From contig CAWFMO010000001.1 of the NCBI GenBank assembly GCA_963817065.1, positions 248,001 to 312,000 of the forward strand: 64,000 nt of DNA, written 5' to 3'. A program made the translations under genes and the position numbers. This document shows, one piece after another, positions 8,495 through 17,216 of the stretch; the stretch's first letter is position 1, and the number at the start of each line of letters is the position of its first letter. The notes under the pieces were generated by a model. The model was not told the DNA's origin. It saw nothing but the letters and a program-made list of their open reading frames with translations, and ran no database searches. Source of the stretch: CAWFMO01 sp963817065 (lineage in GTDB: Bacteria; Actinomycetota; Thermoleophilia; Solirubrobacterales; 70-9).

Positions 8495-10495
8495 TCATGA
8501 CTGGACGAGGAAGTAGAGGGCCATGCCGGCGAAGCCGGTCAGCAGCAGCAGGGCGTAGGAGCGCAGATAGCCGGACTGGGCGATGCGGACGCCCTCGCCG
8601 GCGCCGCGGACGAGCCCGGTCGCCCCGGCGACGAGCCCGTTGACGACCCGCTTCTCGAAAACATCATTGAGGAAACGGCCGGTCGCAAGAACGGGTTTGA
8701 CAATCAGCGCGTCGATCAGCTCGTCGAAGTACCACTTGTTCGCGAGCAGCGTGTGGAGCGGCTTCAGCCGCCGCTCGAGAACCCCGGTCAGCCCGCGCGA
8801 GCGGACGTAGGCGATCCAGGCGAGCGCGATCCCGAGGATCGAGAGCGACCCGCCGACGAGCATCCCCGTGTAGTCGGCCGAGTCGGGGATCGGGAACTCG
8901 TAGAGCTCCGAGTCGAGGAAGCTGCCGTGGAGGAACTCGTGGATCACGTCGGTGACCCCGGGGATCTGGACCGCGCCCGCGAACAGGGCGAGGAACGCGA
9001 GCACCGACATCGCCGTCTTCATCTCCCAGTTGTTCTCGGCGACGTTGTGGGACTCGCCGGGGAACCCGACGTCGGTGTCCTCGGGCTCGCCGGTCGCCGG
9101 GTTCTTGGGCTCGGGGTGGGCCTGGTGGCCCTCGGCGAACTCGCGGGCCTCGGTGACCGGCTCGCCGCCGACGACTCTGAAGACGATCCGGAACGAGTAG
9201 AAGGCGGTCAGAAGCGCCGCGAAGTAGCCGCCGATCGCGAAAGCCCAATACATCCCACCGCGCTCGGCGGCGAAGACGAGGATCTCGTCCTTGGAGAAGA
9301 ACCCCGACGTGCCCGGGAATGCCGCCAGCGCCAGCGCCCCGATCACGAGCGTCGCCGAGGTGACCGGCAGCGCCCGGCGGAAGCCGCCCATCCTGTCGAT
9401 GTTCTGCTCGTTGGCCATCGCGGCGATGACCGAGCCCGCGGCCATGAACAGCAGCGCCTTGAAGAACGCGTGCGTCATCAGGTGGAACATCCCCGCCGAG
9501 TAGGCGCCGATCGAGACCCCGACGACCATGTAGCCGATCTGGCTCATCGTCGAGTAGGCGATGATCCGCTTGAGGTCGGTGACGACGAGCGCGATCGTCG
9601 CCGCGATGATCAGCGTCGCGAGCCCGGTGAACGCGGCGACGTCGGCGGCCGTCGGCGCGATCTCGAACAGGGGGTGGAAGCGGGCGATCAGGTAGACGCC
9701 GGCGGTGACCATCGTCGCCGCGTGGATCAGCGCCGAGACCGGGGTCGGGCCCTCCATCGCGTCGGGAAGCCAGGTGTGGAACGGGATCTGGGCGGATTTC
9801 GCGAACGCGCCGACGAGCAGGAGCAGGCAGATCGCGACGATCAGCGTCCCGTTCGAGTCGAACGATCCCGGCGCGGCCTCGAAGACCTCGAGCATGTCGA
9901 AGGTGCCGAGCTCGCGGAAGATGAAGAACGCCGCGAGCACGAGCCCGACGTCGCCGACGACGTTGATCACGAACGCCTTCATCCCCGCCCGGGTCGCGGT
10001 CTCGCGGCGGTACCAGTAGGAGATCAGCGCGTAGGAGGCGAAGCCGACGAACGCCCAGCCGACGATCAGCAGGACGAGGTTGCCGGCGAGGATCAGCAGC
10101 AGCATCGAGAAGACGAAGAAGTTGAGGTAGCTGAAGAAGCGCGCGTAGCCGCGGTCGCTGCGCATGTAGGCGATCGAGTAGAGGTGGATCAGCATCGAGA
10201 CGCCGCTGACGATCAGGCACATGTAGACCGAGAGCGGGTCGACGAGGTTCCCGAGCTCGATCTTGATCCCGCCCGCGTCGGCGATGTCCCAGAGCGACGA
10301 GGTGAGCTGGCGGTGGTGCTCGCCCTCGTCGAGGAGCATGAACAGCGCCCCGATCGCGGATACGAAGGCGCCGGCGATCGCGGCGGTCCCGATCCAGCCC
10401 GCCCAGCGCTCGAGCCTCTTGAAGCCGAGGCCGATCACGATCGAGCCCGCGAGTGGGAAGGCGAGCACCAGCCACGCGTAAGTGGTGGCGCTCAT
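8495..10495 (-). CDS. nuoL: NADH-quinone oxidoreductase subunit L
   Basis: The distal proton-pumping subunit of complex I with the long lateral helix. 666 residues. Clear motifs: GWAFVGFASYALISYWYRR, KSAQIPFHTWLPDAMEGPTPVSALIHAATMVTAGVYL split over two helices, and AYSTMSQIGYMVVG. A polar loop (residues about 440-480, rich in Glu, Pro and His) precedes the lateral helix region. The ATG overlaps the nuoK stop (ATGA), showing translational coupling. Nothing is missing. Confidence 0.96.
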   Translation of the reverse strand: MSATTYAWLVLAFPLAGSIVIGLGFKRLERWAGWIGTAAIAGAFVSAIGALFMLLDEGEHHRQLTSSLWDIADAGGIKIELGNLVDPLSVYMCLIVSGVSMLIHLYSIAYMRSDRGYARFFSYLNFFVFSMLLLILAGNLVLLIVGWAFVGFASYALISYWYRRETATRAGMKAFVINVVGDVGLVLAAFFIFRELGTFDMLEVFEAAPGSFDSNGTLIVAICLLLLVGAFAKSAQIPFHTWLPDAMEGPTPVSALIHAATMVTAGVYLIARFHPLFEIAPTAADVAAFTGLATLIIAATIALVVTDLKRIIAYSTMSQIGYMVVGVSIGAYSAGMFHLMTHAFFKALLFMAAGSVIAAMANEQNIDRMGGFRRALPVTSATLVIGALALAAFPGTSGFFSKDEILVFAAERGGMYWAFAIGGYFAALLTAFYSFRIVFRVVGGEPVTEAREFAEGHQAHPEPKNPATGEPEDTDVGFPGESHNVAENNWEMKTAMSVLAFLALFAGAVQIPGVTDVIHEFLHGSFLDSELYEFPIPDSADYTGMLVGGSLSILGIALAWIAYVRSRGLTGVLERRLKPLHTLLANKWYFDELIDALIVKPVLATGRFLNDVFEKRVVNGLVAGATGLVRGAGEGVRIAQSGYLRSYALLLLTGFAGMALYFLVQS

Positions 10496-10791
10496 CCTTT
10501 GAGCGTCCGCATCTCGTCGACGTTGAGCGGGATCCGGCGCCGGAAGGCGGCGACGATGATCCCGAGCCCGATCACGACCTCGCAGGCGGCGACGACCATC
10601 ACGATCAGCGCGAAGACCTGGCCGTCGCCGTCGCCGTGCATGCGGCTGAACGCGACCAGCGCCAGGTTGGCCGCGTTCAGCATCAGCTCGAGGCAGAGCA
10701 GGATCACGAGCGGGCTGCGGCGCAAGAGCACGCCGGTCGCGCCGACGGCGAACAGCGCGCCGGAGAGGACGATGTACCAGGAGGTGTCCAT
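10492..10791 (-). CDS. nuoK: NADH-quinone oxidoreductase subunit K
   Basis: Small membrane subunit, 99 residues, three helices. It carries the conserved buried glutamates of NuoK: Glu35 in LLCLELMLNAANL and Glu71 in VAACEVVIGLGI. ATG 10791 gives MDTSWYIVLSGALF, the usual NuoK opening; the longer reading frame upstream runs through palindromic element D and is rejected. It is preceded by nuoJ with 16 bases between and overlaps nuoL. Confidence 0.95.
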   Translation of the reverse strand: MDTSWYIVLSGALFAVGATGVLLRRSPLVILLCLELMLNAANLALVAFSRMHGDGDGQVFALIVMVVAACEVVIGLGIIVAAFRRRIPLNVDEMRTLKG

Positions 10792-10807
10792 CAGCCGGCC
10801 ACCACCA

Positions 10808-11383
10808 TTAACCCGCCACCTCCTCGGCTTCGCCTGCGGGGGTGCGGGGTGGGAGTTCCGCCGGAGTGGGCTCCTTGGGGTCTTTACGTCGCTCGGCAAG
10901 GACCACCGCGCCGACGGCGGCGAGCAGGAGCAGCAGCGAGGCGGCCTCGAAGGCGATCAGGAAGCGCTCGAGCAGCAACCGGCCGATCGCCTCGGGGGAG
11001 CCGAAGCCGAGCTCGACCGTCGGGCCCTCGGAGTCGATCGCCTTGAGGTTCGAGCCGACGACAGCGATCGAGATCTCGACGAAAAGCGCGATCCCGATCA
11101 GCGGCGCGATGAAGCGCTGGCCGGGGATCGGCTCCCACATCGGCTCGTCGACCCCGCCGACGTAGGCGGCGACGAAGACGTAGAGCACCATCACCGCCCC
11201 GGCGTAGACGACGATCTGCCCGGCGGCGATGAACTCGGCGTGCAGGATCAGGAACAGCCCCGCGAGCGAGATCAGGTGGACGACGAGCGCGAGCACGGAG
11301 TAGAACGGGTTGCGGAGCGCGATCACCGCGATCGCCCCCCCGAGCGCCCCGGTCGCACCGGCGAAGAACGCGACCTCCTCCAC
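10808..11383 (-). CDS. nuoJ: NADH-quinone oxidoreductase subunit J
   Basis: Membrane subunit with five helices, 191 residues from GTG 11383. NuoJ signature: NPFYSVLALVVHLISLAGLFLILHAEFIAAGQIVVYAGAVMVLYVFV (read in segments), including the pi-bulge TM3 region. A GGAAAGG sequence about 10 bases upstream can serve as ribosome binding site. It is the first gene after the DUF4242 gene breaks the operon, so it probably has its own promoter in the 69-base gap. The C-terminal PPRTPAGEAEEVAG is encoded by palindromic element D and is not native NuoJ sequence. Confidence 0.94.
   Translation of the reverse strand: MEEVAFFAGATGALGGAIAVIALRNPFYSVLALVVHLISLAGLFLILHAEFIAAGQIVVYAGAVMVLYVFVAAYVGGVDEPMWEPIPGQRFIAPLIGIALFVEISIAVVGSNLKAIDSEGPTVELGFGSPEAIGRLLLERFLIAFEAASLLLLLAAVGAVVLAERRKDPKEPTPAELPPRTPAGEAEEVAG
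10812..10882 (-). repeat. Palindromic mini-element D (end of nuoJ)
   Basis: Stem cccgc(c)acctcc 10812-10823 pairs with gggggtgcggg 10838-10848 (one bulged C, one G-T), loop tcggcttcgcctgc. The tail ends gtgggctccttggggtc, matching the tails of elements E and F. Translated as the NuoJ tail PPRTPAGEAEEVAG. Confidence 0.7.
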
Positions 11384-11452
11384 CTAGGAAGCCTTTCCGA
11401 GTCTCGGCTTAATATTCGGTACTCGAGAAGAAGCGACGCTGAAGGAGGAGAG

Positions 11453-11746
11453 ATGAACACCTACGCGATTCTGCGACGCTCCGGATGGAGGTCGCCCGCC
11501 GATCTCGAGGAGGCCGCCGGGCGGTCGACGAAGGCCGGCGAGGAGATGTCCGACGACATCAAGTGGATCAGGAGCTACGTCCTCGAAGAGGGCGAGGGCT
11601 CGGTCGGAACGGTCTGCATCTACCAGGCGAGCAGCCCCGAGGCGATCCGCAAGCACGCCGGCGCCGCGGACCTGCCCGTCGACGAGATCATCCCGATCGC
11701 CGACATGGTCAAGATGCGGCCCGATCCCTGGGACGACGCCGGCTGA
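11453..11746 (+). CDS. DUF4242 (SCO4226-like nickel-binding) protein inside the nuo cluster
   Basis: 97 residues from ATG 11453, preceded by a strong GGAGGAG ribosome binding site. The pattern fits DUF4242: AILRRSGWRSPADLEEA at the N-terminus, DIKWIRSYVLEEGEGSVGTVCIYQASSPEAIRKHA in the middle (read in parts), and DLPVDEIIPIADM near the end. A characterised relative in Streptomyces binds nickel; metal binding here is inference. The gene points against the nuo genes and sits between nuoJ (start 11383) and nuoI (stop 11750, 3 bases away), dividing the operon. The 69-base gap before it contains an AT-richer stretch (ttaatattcggtactcg) that may hold divergent promoters. Confidence 0.8.
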   Translation: MNTYAILRRSGWRSPADLEEAAGRSTKAGEEMSDDIKWIRSYVLEEGEGSVGTVCIYQASSPEAIRKHAGAADLPVDEIIPIADMVKMRPDPWDDAG

Positions 11747-11749
11747 CAC

Positions 11750-12331
11750 CTACTCGCCCTCGCTGCGCAGCGGGGTGCGGTCGATCGGCTCCGCGAGCAG
11801 CATCTCCTTGGTGAAGATCAGGTCGGAGCGGTTGTAGTCCGACATCTCGTACTCGTGGCCCATCGTGATCGCGTCGAACGGGCACGCGACCTCGCAGTAG
11901 CCGCAGAAGATGCAGCGGCTGAGGTTGATCTCGTAGATCTCGGCGTAGCGCTCGCCGGCCGAGACGCGGTGCTCTGGGTCGTTCTCGGAGGCGACGACGC
12001 GGATGCAGTCGGCCGGGCAGGCGGCCGCGCATAGCGAGCAGCCGACGCACTTCTCGAGCCCGGTGTCCTCGAACTTGTGCAGCTTGTGGCGCCCGCGGAA
12101 GCGCGGGTAGACCGGGGTCTTCTCCTCCGGGTACTGGATCGTGACCGGCCCCTCGATCAGCCGCCCCATCGTCGTCCGCAGCCCGCGCAGGGTCTCGCCG
12201 AAGGCGCGGTAGGCGCCGCCGAGCCCGCCGGGCTCGGGCCCGCGCTGGACCGAGATCACGTCGGTCGACTCGAGGTAGGGCGCGCTCCCGGTCCAGGTCG
12301 TCTTGTCCGCGTTCAGCTTCGCTTCAGGCAT
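11750..12331 (-). CDS. nuoI: NADH-quinone oxidoreductase subunit I (2x[4Fe-4S] ferredoxin)
   Basis: Peripheral-arm subunit holding clusters N6a and N6b. Two complete ferredoxin motifs: C95-C98-C101 with C105 (CVGCSLCAAACP) and C140-C143-C146 with C150 (CIFCGYCEVACP). The 193-residue length counts from ATG 12331 (MPEAKLNADK); an in-frame GTG at 12349 would add six residues and is possible. The N-terminal 35 residues before AYRAFGETLRGL are longer than usual. The stop is 3 bases from the convergent DUF4242 stop. Confidence 0.95.
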   Translation of the reverse strand: MPEAKLNADKTTWTGSAPYLESTDVISVQRGPEPGGLGGAYRAFGETLRGLRTTMGRLIEGPVTIQYPEEKTPVYPRFRGRHKLHKFEDTGLEKCVGCSLCAAACPADCIRVVASENDPEHRVSAGERYAEIYEINLSRCIFCGYCEVACPFDAITMGHEYEMSDYNRSDLIFTKEMLLAEPIDRTPLRSEGE

Positions 12332-12361
12332 GACTTCTTCGCGTTCCACTTCGTTCCACGC

Positions 12362-13363
12362 TCAAAGCACCGTGACCAGGACCGCGGTTACGAGGACGTT
12401 GAGCGTCGCGAGCGGCAGCAGAACCTTCCAGCCGAGCGACATCAGCTGGTCGTAGCGCGGCCGCGGCAGGGTCGCGCGGACCCAGATGAAGAAGAAGATC
12501 AGGGTCATCGTCTTGACCAGCATCCAGACCGGGTCGAGGAAGCCCGGCCCCGGGCCCATCCAGCCGCCGAGGAAGAAGGTGACCGCGATCGCCGAGATCA
12601 CGAAGAGCTCGAGGTACTCGGCGAGCAGGTAGGAGCCGAACCGCATCCCTCCGTATTCGGTCTGGTAGCCCTGGACCAGCTCGGCGTCGGCCTCGGGGAG
12701 GTCGAAGGGGGCGCGGTTGGTCTCCGCGAGCCCGGCGACGAGGAAGACGAGGAAGCCGACGATCTGGGGCACGACGTACCAGAGCTCGCCCTGGGCGTCG
12801 ACGATCTGGGTCAGCGAGAGCGAGCCCGCCATCATCACCGCGCCGAGCAGCGCCAGGCCCATCGAGACCTCGTAGGAGATCAGCTGCGCGGCGGCGCGCA
12901 TCGCGCCGAGGAAGCTGTACTTCGAGCTCGAGGCCCAGCCCGCGAGCAGCAGCCCATAGAACGAGAGCGAGCCGAAGGCGAAGAAGTAGAGGACGCCGAT
13001 CGAGACGTCGATCCCGTAGAAGCCGACCCCGTCCTTGACGTTCCCGAACGGCAGGATCGCCAGGGTCATGATCCCGCTCATGATCACGATCGCGGGTGCG
13101 ATCGCGTAGAGGAACGGGATCGCCGCATCGGGACGGAACCCCTCCTTGCCGGCGAGCTTGAGGATGTCGGCGAGCGGCTGCATCAGCCCGACCGGCCCGG
13201 TCCGGTTCGGCCCGTAGCGGTGCTGGAAGCGCCCGATCAGCTTGCGCTCGACCACGGTCAGCACCGGCACGATCATGAAGACGACGAGGAAGATCACGAT
13301 CGACTTGACGATCAGGATCCAGCTCGCCTCCGCGAACCCGACCTCGCCGAGCGGGACGCTCAC
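12362..13363 (-). CDS. nuoH: NADH-quinone oxidoreductase subunit H
   Basis: Membrane subunit forming the quinone-binding interface with the peripheral arm; 333 residues, eight helices. Diagnostic: VERKLIGRFQHRYGPNRTGPVGLMQPLADILKL (in parts), the acidic loop ETNRAPFDLPEADAELVQGYQTEYGG and IWVRATLPRPRYDQLM. The start is GTG 13363, overlapping the nuoG stop (GTGA), so the two are translationally coupled. Complete and unremarkable. Confidence 0.96.
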   Translation of the reverse strand: MSVPLGEVGFAEASWILIVKSIVIFLVVFMIVPVLTVVERKLIGRFQHRYGPNRTGPVGLMQPLADILKLAGKEGFRPDAAIPFLYAIAPAIVIMSGIMTLAILPFGNVKDGVGFYGIDVSIGVLYFFAFGSLSFYGLLLAGWASSSKYSFLGAMRAAAQLISYEVSMGLALLGAVMMAGSLSLTQIVDAQGELWYVVPQIVGFLVFLVAGLAETNRAPFDLPEADAELVQGYQTEYGGMRFGSYLLAEYLELFVISAIAVTFFLGGWMGPGPGFLDPVWMLVKTMTLIFFFIWVRATLPRPRYDQLMSLGWKVLLPLATLNVLVTAVLVTVL

Positions 13364-15864
13364 TCCGCGGCCCTGACTTCGATCGCCTGCGGGCGGCCGT
13401 TCGCGAGCAGGTTGCCGTTCTGCTCCTCGGTGCCCTCGATCAGGAACGCCGCCCCGGGCTCGAGCCGCGACCGGATCGCGACCCGCGCCTCGACGCTGGT
13501 CCCGTTCGATCCGACGGTCACCCGCTGCCCGTGCTCAACCCCGAGCCGCTCGGCATCGGCGACGGCGAGCTCGAGCTTCTGCTCGGGCTTGAGAAAGCGA
13601 AGCGCGGGGTTGCGCTCCGTGACCCCGCTGGCCCAGATGTCGCGGTAGGTCCCGAGCACGAGACCATCACCGTTCGCGGCGGGGGCGGGGGCGGCCCCTG
13701 ACACGCCCTGTCCGCCCTCGGCACGGTCCGGACCTGCGGCACGGAATTGTGTGGGCGGGGCGGGGGCCGTACCCGTCCCCGCCAGCGCCGACGCGTGAGC
13801 CCTCTCTTGCCACCGCACGCCGGTGCCGCCGATGCTCTCGTAGGTCAAGCCCGAGTAGATCGGGACGTCGGCGGTCAGCGCTGCGAAGACGTCGACGAGC
13901 TTCTCCTCGACGTCGTCGTTGCCGAGCCGCTCGGCGAGCTTCAGCAGCCAGTACCAGCCGTCGCGCGAGCCCTCCGGCTGCTCGACGTTTTGGCGCAGCC
14001 GCTGGAGCCGGCCGTCGGGATGCGTGACCGTGCCCTCCTTCTCGGCGTGGCTCTCGAGCGGCAGGACGACGTTGGCGTGCTTCGCCGACTCGTCGTCGAA
14101 CATCGAGACCGCGACGACGAAGTCGGCGGCCTTGAGCGCCTGCTCCCATCCGGCGGCGTTCGGGAAGTGGCGGGCCGGGTTCGAGTCGAAGAGCAGCAGG
14201 CTCTTGATCTCGTCCCCGATCAGGCCCTCGCGGATGCCTTCGGCGTCGCGGCCGGCGGGGGCCTCGGAGAGGCCGGGGCCGACGCCGGGGACGCAGCCGA
14301 CCTCGCGCAGCCCGCGCGCGTTCGAGGCCTCGGGCACCTCGAGCAGCCCGGCGCCGTGCTTGGAGTCGATCCCGAGCGCGCGGGCGACGAAGAACAGGGC
14401 CTCGACGGCGCCCGGCGTGCGCCAGAGGCGCTCGCCCCAGACGATCACCGGGTCGGGCGCCGCGCGCAGCGTCTCGGCGAGCGCCGCGGCCTGCTTGGCG
14501 TAGGGGCCGCCGCCCTCGTAGGAGTCGGAGCCGAGCTCGGCCGCGAGCGCGCCGAGGAAGTCGGCGGCCTCTCCGGGCGCGTAGCGGACCGCGTCGGCGG
14601 CGCCGCCGTCGAGCGCCGATTGCCGCTCGCTCGCGACGGTGAGCTGGGCGCCCTCGTGGCGGACGGCCTTGCGGATCCGCAGGTCGAGGATCGGCGCCTC
14701 GTTGAGCGGCTCGCAGCCGACCACGAGGATCGCGTCCGCGTATTCGACGTCGCACATCTTCGCCGCCAGGTCCGGCCGGGCGAGCTCGCGCAGCAGGCCG
14801 GGATCGGCCGGGTTCGGGGAAGAGGCGACGTGCGGCGAGCGCAGCTGGCGGCGGAGGATCCGCTGGGTCAGCCAGCCCTCCTCGTTCGAGGTCCCGCCGC
14901 CGAGCAGCGCCGCGCTGCCGTCGCCCGAACCCTCGAGCGCCTTGGCGATCGTGTCGAGCGCCTCGGTCCAGGAGACCGGGGTCAGCGATCCGTCGCCGGC
15001 GCGGACCATCGGCTCGGTGATCCGCTCCTCGGAGGCGAGCATCTGGAACCCGTAGCGGCCCTTGTCGCAGAGCCAGCCGTCGTCGACGTCCTCGTTGTCG
15101 CGCGCCAGCACGCGCGCCACAGCCTCGTCGCGGACCGTGAACTTCACGTTGCACTGCGACGGGCAGAGCGTGCAGATCGAGCCCGCGTCCTCGATGTCCC
15201 AGGGCCGGGCGCGGAAGCGGTAGGTGTAGGAGGTCAGCGCGCCGACCGGGCAGAGCTCGGTGATGTTGCCGTGGAACGGCGCCACGTACGGGCGGTCGTC
15301 GAAGGTGCCGACGAAGCTGCGGTCACCCCTTTCGAGCAACTGCAGTTGCTCATCTTCGGCGACCTCCTGGCTGAAGCGCACGCAGCGGTAGCAGAGGATG
15401 CAGCGCTCGCGGTCGATCGCGACCAGCGGCGAGAGCTCGAGCGGCTTCTTGAAATGGCGCTTCGGGTCGGTGAAGCGGCTCTTGCCCGGCCCCCAGCCCA
15501 TCGCGACGTCCTGGAGCGGGCACTCGCCGCCCTTGTCGCAGACCGGGCAGTCGAGCGGGTGGTTGACGAGCAGGAACTCGACCACCGCGTTCTGGGCCTC
15601 CTGGACCTGGTCGGTCTGTGTGTAGACGACCATCCCGTCGCGGACCGGGGTCGAGCACGCGGTCTGGAGCTTCGGGATCCCCTCGATCTCGACCAGGCAC
15701 ATCCGGCAGGCGCCGACCGGCTCGCCGAGCTTCGGCTCGTAACAGAAGACCGGGATCTCGATGTCGCCGTGCTTGGCGGCGTCGACGAGCATCGTGCCCT
15801 CGGGCGCCACGACCTCGCGGCCGTCGACGACCAGGGTCACCGCGTTGCGGATCTTCTGGGCCAT
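13360..15864 (-). CDS. nuoG: NADH-quinone oxidoreductase subunit G
   Basis: Large iron-sulfur subunit, 834 residues from ATG 15864 (MAQKIRNAV). N-terminal [2Fe-2S] ligands C41, C53, C56, C70; H102-C106-C109-C115 (NHPLDCPVCDKGGEC) for N5; C155-C158-C161 (CILCYRC) with a later TELCPVGAL Cys for N4; CTLCPSQC for the extra cluster N7. A molybdopterin-oxidoreductase-like fold follows without need of cofactor. Between about residues 690 and 730 (bases 13665-13795) lies an Ala/Pro/Gly-rich insert (APAPPTQFRAAGPDRAEGG) that may be another inserted repeat. The frame upstream of the ATG is palindromic element B. Confidence 0.95.
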   Translation of the reverse strand: MAQKIRNAVTLVVDGREVVAPEGTMLVDAAKHGDIEIPVFCYEPKLGEPVGACRMCLVEIEGIPKLQTACSTPVRDGMVVYTQTDQVQEAQNAVVEFLLVNHPLDCPVCDKGGECPLQDVAMGWGPGKSRFTDPKRHFKKPLELSPLVAIDRERCILCYRCVRFSQEVAEDEQLQLLERGDRSFVGTFDDRPYVAPFHGNITELCPVGALTSYTYRFRARPWDIEDAGSICTLCPSQCNVKFTVRDEAVARVLARDNEDVDDGWLCDKGRYGFQMLASEERITEPMVRAGDGSLTPVSWTEALDTIAKALEGSGDGSAALLGGGTSNEEGWLTQRILRRQLRSPHVASSPNPADPGLLRELARPDLAAKMCDVEYADAILVVGCEPLNEAPILDLRIRKAVRHEGAQLTVASERQSALDGGAADAVRYAPGEAADFLGALAAELGSDSYEGGGPYAKQAAALAETLRAAPDPVIVWGERLWRTPGAVEALFFVARALGIDSKHGAGLLEVPEASNARGLREVGCVPGVGPGLSEAPAGRDAEGIREGLIGDEIKSLLLFDSNPARHFPNAAGWEQALKAADFVVAVSMFDDESAKHANVVLPLESHAEKEGTVTHPDGRLQRLRQNVEQPEGSRDGWYWLLKLAERLGNDDVEEKLVDVFAALTADVPIYSGLTYESIGGTGVRWQERAHASALAGTGTAPAPPTQFRAAGPDRAEGGQGVSGAAPAPAANGDGLVLGTYRDIWASGVTERNPALRFLKPEQKLELAVADAERLGVEHGQRVTVGSNGTSVEARVAIRSRLEPGAAFLIEGTEEQNGNLLANGRPQAIEVRAAE

Positions 15865-15871
15865 CAGGCGA

Positions 15872-17203
15872 TCACCACCGGCATCTCCTCCGCTTCGCGT
15901 CCGGGGATGCCGGGCGAGGCGCGGATGGGGTGGTCCGACCGATTGCCGGCGGCTGCTCCAACGCCTGATCGAATTCATGCCGGAACTTCTTCACCATCGA
16001 GCCGACCGGCATCGCCATCGAGTCGCCGAGGACGCAGAGGCAGTTGCCGATGATGTTGGTCTGGACCGAGGAGATCGTGTCGAGGTCGATCGGGGTCGCC
16101 TCGCCGCGGACCACGCGCTCGAGCATCTTCACCGTCCAGTTCGTCCCCTCGCGGCAGGGGGTGCACTTTCCGCACGACTCGTGGTGGTAGAAGCGCGCCG
16201 TCCGCAGCGCGAGCTCGACGACCGAGGTCGTCTCGTCGAAGACGATGATCGAGCCCGAGCCGAGCATCGAGCCCGCGTCGGCCATCGCCTCGAAGCTATA
16301 CGGCACGTCGAGCCCCTCCTCGCCGGTCAGCACCGGCGCCGAGGAGCCGCCGGGGAAGAAGCCCTTGATCTTGCGCCGCCCGACCGTGCCGCCGGCGAGC
16401 GTGTTGATGATCCTCCGGGTCGGGATCCCGAGCTCGATCTCGTAGTTGCCGGGGCGGCGGACGTCCCCGGAGACCGACACAACTTTGGTTCCTGGTGATT
16501 GCTCGGTGCCGAAGCTCTTGAACCAGTCGGCGCCCTCGATAGCGATGTGGGGGACGTTGCAGAGCGTCTCGACGTTGTTGATCAGCGTCGGCCCGCCGTA
16601 GAGGCCCTGGACCGCGGGGAAAGGCGGCTTGAGCCGCGGGTTGCCGCGCTTGCCCTCGAGCGCGTCGAGCAGCGCCGTCTCCTCGCCGCAGATGTAGGCG
16701 CCGGCGCCGCGGTGGACGACGAGCTCGAGGTTGTGGCCCGAGCCGAGGATGTCCTTGCCGAGGAAGCCGGCCTCGTAGGCCTCGTCGACCGCCGCGTCGA
16801 GGATGTCGCCCTGGAGGTCGTACTCGCCGCGGATGAAGATGAACGCGCGGTTGATGTCGGCGGCGAAGGCGGAGATGATGATCCCCTCGATCAGCTGGTG
16901 CGGGTTCTTCTGCATCAGCTCGCGGTCCTTGAACGCCCCGGGCTCGGACTCGTCGGCGTTGCAGCAGAGGTACTTGTCCATCTCGCCGCGGGGCAGGAAC
17001 GACGCCTTCTTGCCCATCGAGAACCCGGCGCCGCCGCGTCCGCGCAGCCCAGATTCCTCGAGCTCGCGCAGCAGGTCGTCGGGCTTGACCTCGCTGAAGA
17101 CCTTCTTCAGCGCCTCGTAGCCGCCGAGCCGCTTGTAGACCCGGATCGTGTTCAGCTTCGGCTCGTCGACGTTGCGGAATAGAAGCCGCGTCTCGCCCTT
17201 CAC
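15872..17203 (-). CDS. nuoF: NADH-quinone oxidoreductase subunit F (NADH/FMN-binding)
   Basis: The electron-input subunit, binding NADH, FMN and cluster N3. GRGGAGF at 55-61 is the NADH/FMN glycine-rich loop; NADESEPGAFKDR and GAGAYICGEETAL follow; the [4Fe-4S] ligands are C344, C347, C350 (SCGKCTPC) and C390 (CVLGD). 443 residues. The native end is probably near DQALEQPP; the final stretch (PSAPRPASPDAKRRRCRW) is encoded by palindromic element B. ATG 17203 follows the nuoE stop by 13 bases. Confidence 0.95.
   Translation of the reverse strand: MKGETRLLFRNVDEPKLNTIRVYKRLGGYEALKKVFSEVKPDDLLRELEESGLRGRGGAGFSMGKKASFLPRGEMDKYLCCNADESEPGAFKDRELMQKNPHQLIEGIIISAFAADINRAFIFIRGEYDLQGDILDAAVDEAYEAGFLGKDILGSGHNLELVVHRGAGAYICGEETALLDALEGKRGNPRLKPPFPAVQGLYGGPTLINNVETLCNVPHIAIEGADWFKSFGTEQSPGTKVVSVSGDVRRPGNYEIELGIPTRRIINTLAGGTVGRRKIKGFFPGGSSAPVLTGEEGLDVPYSFEAMADAGSMLGSGSIIVFDETTSVVELALRTARFYHHESCGKCTPCREGTNWTVKMLERVVRGEATPIDLDTISSVQTNIIGNCLCVLGDSMAMPVGSMVKKFRHEFDQALEQPPAIGRTTPSAPRPASPDAKRRRCRW
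15878..15940 (-). repeat. Palindromic mini-element B (end of nuoF)
   Basis: Stem 15878-15888 pairs with 15903-15913 (11 bp, one G-T), identical to element A over 37 bases including the loop with gcttcgcg. The tail (gaggcgcggatggggtggtcc) is related to those of D and E. Translated as the last 15-20 residues of NuoF. Confidence 0.75.
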
Positions 17204-17216
17204 TTCTTCGTCCTCA

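Noticed and set aside
8753..11746. A 997-codon plus-strand open frame across nuoL-nuoK-nuoJ
   Set aside because: It is antisense to clear nuo genes and made of Glu/Arg/Asp-rich shadow sequence. Only its last 97 codons (from 11453) form a real gene with its own ribosome binding site.
13747..16053. A 768-codon plus-strand frame opposite nuoG
   Set aside because: Antisense shadow; nuoG has all cluster ligands.
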